DNA of 64,000 nucleotides from Haliotis asinina (taxonomy: Eukaryota > Mollusca > Gastropoda > Lepetellida > Haliotidae). The stretch lies in assembly GCF_037392515.1 (NCBI RefSeq), contig NC_090291.1:19185501-19249500 (forward strand). The letters run 5' to 3'. A model generated the notes under the pieces. The model saw nothing but the letters and a program-made list of their open reading frames with translations. It had not been told where the DNA came from and did not search any database. A program made the position numbers and the translations under genes. The first letter of the stretch is position 1, and every line of letters starts with the position of its first letter. Shown here one piece after another: positions 10,701 through 22,202 of the stretch.

Positions 10701-13700
10701 TGTATGAGGATGAGCGTTTTCTTTCAAAAAGAGCTGGAGTTAAGGACGTCCCAGTAGGAGAGGTCTGGCGCTATGACCACACAAGGCGACAGTCACGGCC
10801 TCATATGAAAGCCTTCCCACACCATTTGTGCTCCCGCAAAGACACGGCACTTTATCGTAACGTTACTTACGCTTCGAGACCACACTGATCCTGTCATCGA
10901 AGGTGAAGACGGTTGAATCTTGGTGATTCTGATAAGACAGTTTGCAGTCGCCTACACAAGCGCTGTTTGACCCTATGAGGACGTTCTTGAATCACTATAG
11001 GCCCGACCTAAGAACAACGACTGATTCGCTCTTGGAACCTAATCGTATCGCCCGACCCATGGACCTTGGCTGCATCTGTGTGTGTTGACCATCGCCCTGG
11101 AAGGCTACAGAAGGAAACGTCCTTCGCTGGAACTGGGACCATCCCCCTTCCATTTGAACTGCTCTTGGTCTCGGCTTCTTGATGTTTGAGGACCAGTCTT
11201 GGGTTGATCCCAAGTGGTTCACTACCGTTGACGTTGATGTAGCATCTCAATCGCAATGCCTATCATGAGTCCAGTCAATGGAACCTGATTTATTGATTAT
11301 AGAGATACGGTGATCATCGTACCTTCCAGGAATGGTGCATACAAACAGAGCGTTTCTGTACGCGTGGTTTAAATTCTACGCTGTATACATTCCGCTTGCG
11401 TTTCCAAGTATATGCCGTTGTGGTAGGATGGATTGTTAATGCATATAAATATGTCATATTTGGAAGGACTGGTACCACATACAAATGTGTCATATTTACA
11501 GAGATTGTATACATGTATGTGTATGGAGGCAATATTGCAAACGGTTACATGTAAATAACGGAAAACATATTTTTTGTCTCGTTGCAGATAACGTCAACGC
11601 TGAACAAATCGTTTACTTCCGGCTTAAGATATATTGAAAGCTTAGAGCAAAAAGAAACGTAAGTTTCGAAAAAATGAAATCTCATAAACGTAAGCGTTCA
11701 TGTTTATGTCATCTATTTAAAACAAAAATGTCAAAAAGCCAGAGTTGCGTTTCTTTTGTTAAGGAGAGTTGTTGGCGGAGTAAATAAGTCATATTTGGAA
11801 CTTCTCTTCTTACGAGTAAATGGCTATATTTACAGATTGTTTATGCCTGTAAGGCGACATTGCAAACATTCGTAGACATATCACGACACACATTTATTCT
11901 GTTCCGTTGGAGATAACGTCAACGCTGACCTTCCTAGTATACTCACGGGTTAAGATAGCTGTTGGCACAGTCTTTAGACGTTGCTATGGTGTACTCATTG
12001 AGAAGGACTCCTGAGCAGAAGGTTGATGGGAACGTCACTCCACTGAACAACACGAGACCGGGATACTGGCACAGGCCTGTGTTGGTTCCGCCAACTAACC
12101 GCTTCCTGCCCAAGGAGTTGAGCAACGTGTAGAGGCATTCTGCGAACATCACACAAATTGTCATGACGTTCGTACATATGCCATCTTTAAAGAGAGTGAA
12201 TGAGTTAAGTACTAGCAATATTCCATCAATATCATGGCGGGAGACACCGAAATTTGGCATCACACATTGTAGCCATGAGTGGAATCGTACCCGGGTCTTC
12301 GGAGTGACGAGCGGACGCTTTAACCACTAGGCTGTGACGATACTGACGTTGGATTAGGAATTTCACATGGCAGTGCACCACAGTTAGTGAACTACATTTA
12401 AGTGGGTTTAGTTTCATACTCAGCTCCGGTGTTTTGTCATCAGGTTCATGAACCACAAACTTTGGCATACCATGCAACACTGATGTTGTATTCTATGACA
12501 TCCCTAGTCGGGTGGATTGTCGTGCACACAAGTAACAGTTTTGAAATAAAATAATTTATTTTAATCATCCATTGTCAGTCTTCCTGGCGGGGCGGTGGTT
12601 TGGTTGACACATGTCATCTGTTCCCAAACTGAACGATGCTCATGCTTTTGATCGGTGGATTGTCTGGTCCAGACCCGATTATTTATAGACATCATGTCAA
12701 AAAGAGAAGGAAAGAAATCCAAATAGTATATATTTTCATGTATATTCACTGAGTAAATCGCTAAAACGTTGGTGCAAACCATGACAGTTTCGTTTGTTCA
12801 ACGCTATAGAGATTCTACTGTGTGTTAAGGACTTAAAATCGCAATAACCAAAAATACGAAATTATTAAATTGCTAAAATAGCCTTTGAAATTCGCTGTAA
12901 AAGACTAAACAAACCTTATCGACAAAAAGTACTCACTCGGGTCGTTTGGAGTTGTAGCCGATGAAGTGACAGACGTTGTTCCGGAAGTTGTTACGGAGGT
13001 CGTTGCAGACACTGTTGTAACTGATGTAGTGGCTGATGTAGTGGCAGACGTGGTTGCAGATGTCGTCGCTGACGTTGTTGGTGATGTAGTGGCCGATGTT
13101 GTTGGTGATGTGGTTGCCGATGTCGTCGCTGACGTTGTAGCCGAAGTCGTCGCCGAAGTAGTGGCTGATGTTGTTGCTGATGTAGTGGCCGAAGTTGTTG
13201 CAGATGTAGTGGCCGATGTTGTTGCCGATGTCGTCGCTGACGTTGTAGGTGATGTAGTGGCTGATGTTGTTGCCGATGTGGTGGCCGACGTAGTGGCAGA
13301 CGTTGTGGCAGACGTAGTTGCCGATGTTGTAGCAGATGTGGTCGCAGAAGTAGTAGCAGAGGTTGTAGATGATGTTGTGACCGAGGTGGTGGCTGATGTA
13401 GTGGCCGAAGTTGTTGGCGATGTAGTGGCTGACGTTGTGGCGGAAGTTGTTGCAGATGTTGTAGCAGATGTAGTTGCTGATCTGGTAGCTGAAGTTGTGG
13501 CAGATGTAGTGGCTGATGTAGTGGCAGACGTTGTAGCAGATGTAGTTGTAGTTGTAGTGGTCGCTGAAGTAGTGGCCGAAGTTGTTGCCGATGTAGTAGC
13601 TGATGTAGTTGCCGAGGTTGTTGCCGAGGTTGTAGCAGAAGTGGTCACCGAGGTAGTTGCCGATGTGGTTGCAGAAGTAGTGGCAGACGTTGTGGCAGAC

Positions 13701-16700
13701 GTGGTTGCAGATGTCGTCGCTGACGTTGTTGTTGATGTGGTTGCCGATGTTGTCGCTGACGTTGTAGCCGAAGTCGTCGCCGAAGTAGTGGCTGATGTTG
13801 TTGCCGATGTAGTGGCCGAAGTTGTTGGCGATGTAGTGGCCGATGTTGTTGCCGATGTCGTCGCTGACGTTGTAGGTGATGTAGTGGCTGATGTTGTTGC
13901 CGATGTGGTGGCCGACGTAGTGGCAGACGTTGTGGCAGATGTAGTTGCCGATGTTGTAGCAGATGTGGTCGCAGAAGTAGTAGCAGAGGTTGTAGATGAT
14001 GTTGTGACCGAGGTGGTGGCTGATGTAGTGGCCGAAGTTGTTGGCGATGTAGTGGCTGACGTTGTGGCGGAAGTTGTTGCAGATGTTGTAGCAGATGTAG
14101 TTGCTGATGTGGTAGCTGAAGTTGTGGCAGATGTAGAGGCTGATGTAGTGGCAGACGTTGTAGCAGATGTAGTTGTAGTTGTAGTGGTTGCTGAAGTAGT
14201 GGCCGAAGTTGTGGCCGATGTAGTAGCTGATGTAGTTGCCGAGGTTGTTGCCGAGGTTGTAGCAGAAGTGGTCACCGAGGTAGTTGCCGATGTGGTTGCA
14301 GAAGTAGTGGCAGACGTGGTTGCAGATGTCGTCGCTGACGTTGTAGGTGATGTAGTGGCCGATGTTGTTGGTGATGTGGTTGCCGATGTAGTGGCTGAGG
14401 TTGTTGCAGACGTTGTGGCTGATGTTGTTGCCGATGTAGTGGCTGATGTAGTTGCCGAGGTTGTTGCAGAGGTTGTAGCAGAAGTGGTCACCGAGGTAGT
14501 TGCCGATGTGGTTGCAGAAGTAGTGGCAGACGTGGTTGCAGATGTCGTCGCTGACGTTGTAGGTGATGTAGTGGCCGATGTTGTCGCTGACGTTGTAGCC
14601 GAAGTCGTCGCCGAAGTAGTGGCTGATGTTGTTGCCGATGTAGTGGCCGAAGTTGTTGCAGATGTAGTGGCCGATGTTGTTGCCGATGTCGTAGCTGACG
14701 TTGTAGGTGATGTAGTGGCTGATGTTGTTGCCGATGTGGTGGCCGACGTAGTGGCAGACGTTGTGGCAGACGTAGTTGCCGATGTTGTAGCAGATGTGGT
14801 CGCAGAAGTAGTAGCAGAGGTTGTAGATGATGTTGTGACCGAGGTGGTGGCTGATGTAGTGGCCGAAGTTGTTGGCGATGTAGTGGCTGACGTTGTGGCG
14901 GAAGTTGTTGCAGATGTTGTAGCAGATGTAGTTGCTGATGTGGTAGCTGAAGTTGTGGCAGATGTAGTAGCTGATGTAGTTGCCGAGGTTGTTGCCGAGG
15001 TTGTAGCAGAAGTGGTCACCGAGGTAGTTGCCGATGTGGTTGCAGAAGTAGTGGCAGACGTGGTTGCAGATGTCGTCGCTGACGTTGTAGGTGATGTAGT
15101 GGCCGATGTTGTTGATGATGTGGTTGCCGATGTAGTGGCTGAGGTTGTTGCAGAGGTTGTGGCTGATGTTGTTGCCGATGTAGTGGCTGATGTAGTTGCC
15201 GAGGTTGCTGCAGATGTGGTCGCAGAGGTGGTCGCCGAGGTAGTTGCCGATGTGGTTGCAGAAGTAGTGGCAGACGCTGTGGCAGACGTCGTTGCAGAAG
15301 TCGTCGCTGACGTTGTTGGTGATGTAGTGGCCGATGTTGTTGGTGATGTGGTTGCCGATGTAGTGGCTGAGGTTGTTGCAGACGTTGTGGCTGATGTTGT
15401 TGCCGATGTAGTGGCTGATGTAGTTGCCGAGGTTGTTGCAGAGGTTGTAGCAGAAGTGGTCACCGAGGTAGTTGCCGATGTGGTTGCAGAAGTAGTGGCA
15501 GACGTCGTTGCAGATGTCGTCGCTGACGTTGTAGGTGATGTAGTGGCCGATGTCGTCGCTGACGTTGTAGCCGAAGTCGTCGCCGAAGTAGTGGCTGATG
15601 TTGTTGCCGATGTAGTGGCTGATGTAGTTGCCGAGGTTGTTGCAGAGGTTGTAGCAGAAGTGGTCACCGAGGTAGTTGCCGATGTGGTTGCAGAAGTAGT
15701 GGCAGACGTGGTCGCATATGTCGTCGCTGACGTTGTTGGTGATGTAGTGGCCGATGTTGTTGGTGATGTGGTTGCCGATGTCGTCGCTGACGTTGTAGCC
15801 GAAGTCGTCGCCGAAGTAGTGGCTGACGTTGTGGCAGACGTGGTTGCAGATGTCGTCGCTGACGTTGTTGGTGATGTAGTGGCCGATGTCGTCGCTGACG
15901 TTGTAGCCGAAGTCGTCGCCGAAGTAGTGGCTGATGTTGTTGCCGATGTAGTGGCCGAAGTTGTTGCAGATGTAGTGGCCGATGTTGTTGCCGATGTCGT
16001 AGCTGACGTTGTAGGTGATGTAGTGGCTGATGTTGTTGCCGATGTGGTGACCGACGTAGTGGCAGACGTTGTGGCAGACGTAGTTGCCGATGTTGTAGCA
16101 GATGTGGTCGCAGAAGTAGTAGCAGAGGTTGTAGATGATGTTGTGACCGAGGTGGTGGCTGATGTAGTGGCCGAAGTTGTTGGCGATGTAGTGGCTGACG
16201 TTGTGGCGGAAGTTGTTGCAGATGTTGTAGCAGATGTAGTTGCTGATGTGGTAGCTGAAGTTGTGGCAGATGTAGTGGCTGATGTAGTGGCAGACGTTGT
16301 AGCAGATGTAGTTGTAGTGGTCGCTGAAGTAGTGGCCGAAGTTGTTGCCGATGTAGTAGCTGATGTAGTTGCCGAGGTTGTTGCCGAGGTTGTAGCAGAA
16401 GTGGTCACCGAGGTAGTTGCCGATGTGGTTGCAGAAGTAGTGGCAGACGTGGTTGCAGATGTCGTCGCTGACGTTGTAGGTGATGTAGTGGCCGATGTTG
16501 TTGGTGATGTGGTTGCCGATGTAGTGGCTGAGGTTGTTGCAGACGTTGTGGCTGATGTTGTTGCCGATGTAGTGGCTGATGTAGTTGCCGAGGTTGTTGC
16601 AGAGGTTGTAGCAGAAGTGGTCACCGAGGTAGTTGCCGATGTGGTTGCAGAAGTAGTGGCAGACGTTGTGGCAGACGTGGTTGCAGATGTCGTCGCTGAC

Positions 16701-19700
16701 GTTGTAGGTGATGTAGTGGCCGATGTTGTCGCTGACGTTGTAGCCGAAGTCGTCGCCGAAGTAGTGGCTGATGTTGTTGCCGATGTAGTGGCCGAAGTTG
16801 TTGCAGATGTTGTGGCCGATGTTGTTGCCGATGTCGTAGCTGACGTTGTAGGTGATGTAGTGGCTGATGTTGTTGGTGATGTGGTTGCCGATGTCGTCGC
16901 TGACGTTGTAGCCGAAGTCGTCGCCGAAGTAGTGGCTGACGTTGTGGCAGACGTGGTTGCAGATGTCGTCGCTGACGTTGTTGGTGATGTAGTGGCCGAT
17001 GTCGTCGCTGACGTTGTAGCCGAAGTCGTCGCCGAAGTAGTGGCTGATGTTGTTGCCGATGTAGTGGCCGAAGTTGTTGCAGATGTAGTGGCCGATGTTG
17101 TTGCCGATGTCGTAGCTGACGTTGTAGGTGATGTAGTGGCTGATGTTGTTGCCGATGTGGTGGCCGACGTAGTGGCAGACGTTGTGGCAGACGTAGTTGC
17201 CGATGTTGTAGCAGATGTGGTCGCAGAAGTAGTAGCAGAGGTTGTAGATGATGTTGTGACCGAGGTGGTGGCTGATGTAGTGGCCGAAGTTGTTGGCGAT
17301 GTAGTGGCTGACGTTGTGGCGGAAGTTGTTGCAGATGTTGTAGCAGATGTAGTTGCTGATGTGGTAGCTGAAGTTGTGGCAGATGTAGTGACTGATGTAG
17401 TGGCAGACGTTGTAGCAGATGTAGTTGTAGTGGTCGCTGAAGTAGTGGCCGAAGTTGTTGCCGATGTAGTAGCTGATGTAGTTGCCGAGGTTGTTGCCGA
17501 GGTTGTAGCAGAAGTGGTCACCGAGGTAGTTGCCGATGTGGTTGCAGAAGTAGTGGCAGACGTGGTTGCAGATGTCGTCGCTGACGTTGTAGGTGATGTA
17601 GTGGCCGATGTTGTTGGTGATGTGGTTGCCGATGTAGTGGCTGAGGTTGTTGCAGACGTTGTGGCTGATGTTGTTGCCGATGTAGTGGCTGATGTAGTTG
17701 CCGAGGTTGTTGCAGAGGTTGTAGCAGAAGTGGTCACCGAGGTAGTTGCCGATGTGGTTGCAGAAGTAGTGGCAGACGTTGTGGCAGACGTGGTTGCAGA
17801 TGTCGTCGCTGACGTTGTAGGTGATGTAGTGGCCGATGTTGTCGCTGACGTTGTAGCCGAAGTCGTCGCCGAAGTAGTGGCTGATGTTGTTGCCGATGTA
17901 GTGGCCGAAGTTGTTGCAGATGTAGTGGCCGATGTTGTTGCCGATGTCGTAGCTGACGTTGTAGGTGATGTAGTGGCTGATGTTGTTGCCGATGTGGTGG
18001 CCGACGTAGTGGCAGACGTTGTGGCAGACGTAGTTGCCGATGTTGTAGCAGATGTGGTCGCAGAAGTAGTAGCAGAGGTTGTAGATGATGTTGTGACCGA
18101 GGTGGTGGCTGATGTAGTGGCCGAAGTTGTTGGCGATGTAGTGGCTGACGTTGTGGCGGAAGTTGTTGCAGATGTTGTAGCAGATGTAGTTGCTGATGTG
18201 GTAGCTGAAGTTGTGGCCGATGTAGTGGCTGATGTAGTGGCAGACGTTGTAGCAGATGTAGTTGTAGTTGTAGTGGTCGCTGAAGTAGTGGCCGAAGTTG
18301 TTGCCGATGTAGTAGCTGATGTAGTTGCCGAGGTTGTTGCCGAGGTTGTAGCAGAAGTGGTCACCGAGGTAGTTGCCGATGTGGTTGCAGAAGTAGTGGC
18401 AGACGTGGTTGCAGATGTCGTCGCTGACGTTGTAGGTGATGTAGTGGCCGATGTTGTTGGTGATGTGGTTGCCGATGTAGTGGCTGAGGTTGTTGCAGAC
18501 GTTGTGGCTGATGTTGTTGCCGATGTAGTGGCTGATGTAGTTGCCGAGGTTGTTGCAGATGTGGTCGCAGAGGTGGTCGCCGAAGTAGTTGCCGATGTGG
18601 TTGCAGAAGTAGTGGCAGACGCTGTGGCAGACGTCGTTGCAGAAGTCGTCGCTGACGTTGTTGGTGATGTAGTGGCCGATGTTGTTGGTGATGTGGTTGC
18701 CGATGTAGTGGCTGAGGTTGTTGCAGACGTTGTGGCCGATGTTGTTGCCGATGTAGTGGCTGATGTAGTTGCCGAGGTTGTTGCAGAGGTTGTAGCAGAA
18801 GTGGTCACCGAGGTAGTTGCCGATGTGGTTGCAGAAGTAGTGGCAGACGTGGTTGCAGATGTCGTCGCTGACGTTGTAGGTGATGTAGTGGCCGATGTCG
18901 TCGCTGACGTTGTAGCCGAAGTCGTCGCCGAAGTAGTGGCTGATGTTGTTGCCGATGTAGTGGCTGATGTAGTTGCCGAGGTTGTTGCAGAGGTTGTAGC
19001 AGAAGTGGTCACCGAGGTAGTTGCCGATGTGGTTGCAGAAGTAGTGGGAGACGTGGTCGCAGATGTCGTCGCTGACGTTGTTGGTGATGTAGTGGCCGAT
19101 GTTGTTGGTGATGTGGTTGCCGATGTCGTCGCTGACGTTGTAGCCGAAGTCGTCGCCGATGTAGTGGCTGACGTTGTGGCAGACGTGGTTGCAGATGTCG
19201 TCGCTGACGTTGTTGGTGATGTAGTGGCCGATGTCGTCGCTGACGTTGTAGCCGAAGTCGTCGCCGAAGTAGTGGCTGATGTTGTTGCCGATGTAGTGGC
19301 CGAAGTTGTTGCAGATGTAGTGGCCGATGTTGTTGCCGATGTCGTCGCTGACGTTGTAGGTGATGTAGTGGCTGATGTTGTTGCCGATGTGGTGGCCGAC
19401 GTAGTGGCAGACGTTGTGGCAGACGTAGTTGCCGATGTTGTAGCAGATGTGGTCGCAGAAGTAGTAGCAGAGGTTGTAGATGATGTTGTGACCGAGGTGG
19501 TGGCTGATGTAGTGGCCGAAGTTGTTGGCGATGTAGTGGCTGACGTTGTGGCGGAAGTTGTTGCAGATGTTGTAGCAGATGTAGTTGCTGATGTTGTCGC
19601 TGATGTTGTTGCAGACGTTGTGGCTGATGTTGTTGCCGATGTTGTTGCAGATGTTGTGGCAGAAGTGGTCACCGAGGTAGTTGCCGATGTGGTTGCAGAA

Positions 19701-22170
19701 GTAGTGGCAGACGTTGTGGCAGATGTCGTTGCCGATGTCGTCGCTGACGTTGTAGCTGAAGTAGTCGCCGAAGTAGTAGCAGATGTTGTGGCTGATGTAG
19801 TGGCTGAGGTTGTCGCAGATGTAGTTGGAGACGTTGTGGCCGATGTTGTGGCCGATGTTGTAGGAGACGTGGTTGCAGACGTCGTAGCTGACGTTGTCGC
19901 TGACGTAGTGACTGACGTTGTTGGTGATGTTGTAGCAGATGTTGTGGCCGAAGTAGTGGCAGATGTTGTCGCTGATGTAGTTGCCGATGTAGTGGCTGAT
20001 GTTGTAGCTGAAGTAGTCGCCGAAGTAGTAGCAGATGTTGTCGCTGATGTACTGGCCGATGTAGTGGCAGACGTTGTTGCAGAGGCAGTTGCCGATGTTG
20101 TGGCTGAGGTAGTGGCTGACGTTGTGGCAGATGTTGTCGCTGATGTAGTAGCCGATGTAGTGACTGAGGTTGTTGCAGACGTTGTGGCAGACGTGGTTAC
20201 CGATGTCGTCGCTGACGTAGATGATGTAATGACAGATGTTGTTGGTGATGTTGTAGCAGATGTGGTAGGAGAGGTAGTAGCTGATGTCGTTGACGAGGTA
20301 GTGGGTGACGTTGTGGCTGTAATACATACGTATACTCGTTTTCATGTTTTTTGAATGTTCACATTTTCTACTATATATATTGAACATCATTGAAAACGCA
20401 CCACCCCTAAAATTGTGGATTTCTAAGAGCAGAAGTGAGCAATCTATGTAAATTTTACATATTTGTGTAGACCAATGTTTGATAAAGAAAAGAAGCAAAA
20501 AACAATCAAGCAAAACAGTGAAGATTTAATGCAGCTGACAATGAAATAAAGATGGGGTCAAAATGGAAAGTCAGTAGCGTGTATGACCCCCGTTAGCAGC
20601 AACACAAGCTGTGCAACGTCTCCTCATTGAACGGATAAGTCTCTGAATAAAGTCCTGAGGCACTGCATTCCACTCTTGCTGCAAGGCATTGTCGAGTTCC
20701 CCAAGGTTGTTGATCTGCGGACGACGTGCGAGGCGTTGGCCGATGTAATCCCACAAGTGTTCGATGGGTGACAAATCTGGTGACAATGCAGGCCAATGAA
20801 GTAGAGGAATGTTGTTGTTAGCCAGATACTGTATCGAAACACGTGCAGTGTGGGCTCGTGCATTGTCATGTTAAAATGTGTGCAGATCTTGATGCTGGTG
20901 AAAGAAGGGAACGACGTTGTTCTGAAGAATGTTGTCACGGTAGTAAACGGCATTCACTCTGCCACGACAAACAATCAGAGCGGTTCTGTGGTGATAACTT
21001 ATCCCTCCCCACACCATAATGCTTCCTCCACCCCACCGATCGGTTTGCACAACACAATCCTGATGATAACGTTCACCCCGTCGACGCCATACCCGTAGAC
21101 GCCCGTCAGCATTTCGCAAGTGAAAACGCGACTCGTCGGAGAACACCACACCATGCCAACGTCGTAACAACCACACACGATGCTGTTCAGCCCATTGTCG
21201 GCGTTCACGGCGATGCCTGTCAGTCAGGATGGGTCCAACGTAAGGGCGTCGACAACGTAACCCTGCCGCACGGAGACGGCGTCGGACGGTGGAAGCGCTG
21301 ATCAAACCACGTCGACCCTGGACAGCGTTGGCGGTTCTGGCAGCGGGCAAGGTTCGATCCCGAATATGGCGCCGTACAATGTCTCGATCTTGACGAGGGG
21401 TGGTAACACGTGCCTGACCTGGGCGTTGCCGGTCCCTGCTGGTTCCTGTTTGTTGGTATCTGTTAGCAAGCCTCAGAATGGTCGAATGATGACACCCAAA
21501 TCGTCGTGCAATGTTTCTGCTTGAAGCGCCGACCTGCAACATACCCAAGGCCTGTTCTCGTTCCTCTGGTGACAATCTTGGCATGGCGAAAAAACTTTAC
21601 TTACGAAAGTACTGCGAAAATGAGAACGGTTTTGTGCCGAAGGTCATTTATACCCCTGAACAGCATGCTTTCTGCATGCAATTTGTGCCCTTCGTGTGTG
21701 ATGTGCATGAATTTTGTTGTTTTCATGTGATGTGTTCGATGATGTGTTCGAACGATCCGTTTTTTACTGTAGAGCGTTATTTACGATCTAGTGTGTTATT
21801 ATCAAAATTCCCACCATTAATTTTCCATTTCCAAAAGATTCTATTGCCTTATTTCAAAATTTACAGGTGGTGAGTTTTCAATGATGTTCAGTATATATTT
21901 ATGAAATACTATGTATATTGTGTAATAAACCACACTTTTGCCCTGAACAATTACACTGAGAGTACGAGGATCTTTGGGCAAAAGTATACCTTGTTACATT
22001 ATGCATGGACGAAGTGTATTTCTTTTCGAAGGTGCCAAATTGAATACACACTTAAGCTGATCTGGGCAAAATACAAACAAAAGAGACAGTGTCGGGGACC
22101 AGTCCTCGTTGAGGGATACGTACTGTTCTGTGGATGTGTCTGCCCCCTTACTGTTGGAAAAAAGCCAGAC

Positions 22171-22202
<32 letters not shown>

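Larger units (their letters stand above)
8557..10870. other. Gene 1 intron 12
   Basis: No coding exon seen. It contains a CTA-type microsatellite, two family-2 SINEs, an ATCGATAG palindrome cluster and a tRNA-headed SINE, listed separately. Confidence 0.6.
12140..12936. other. Gene 1 intron 10
   Basis: Holds a tRNA-headed SINE and a family-2 SINE fragment; nothing else recognised. Confidence 0.6.

Noticed and set aside
10995..11256. Two overlapping minus frames in gene 1 intron 11
   Set aside because: Considered as an extra protease exon, but no acceptor/donor pair keeps phase between exons 11 and 12, and the residues do not resemble the family.
12966..20354. 2,462-codon plus-strand frame of Val-Val-Ala-Asp repeats
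   Set aside because: Antisense shadow of the gene 1 mucin exon. It has no splice, promoter or homology support, and a 12-bp repeat keeps several frames open by chance.
12933..20513. 2,526-codon second minus frame rich in His, Asn, Cys, Tyr
   Set aside because: It does not fit the acceptor and donor phases of the flanking exons. The TTSX frame does, and matches exons 6 and 8.
20850..21098. Plus-strand frames across the Tc1-like element (also 21506-21873)
   Set aside because: Antisense shadows of the transposase frame, which has clear DDE motifs.
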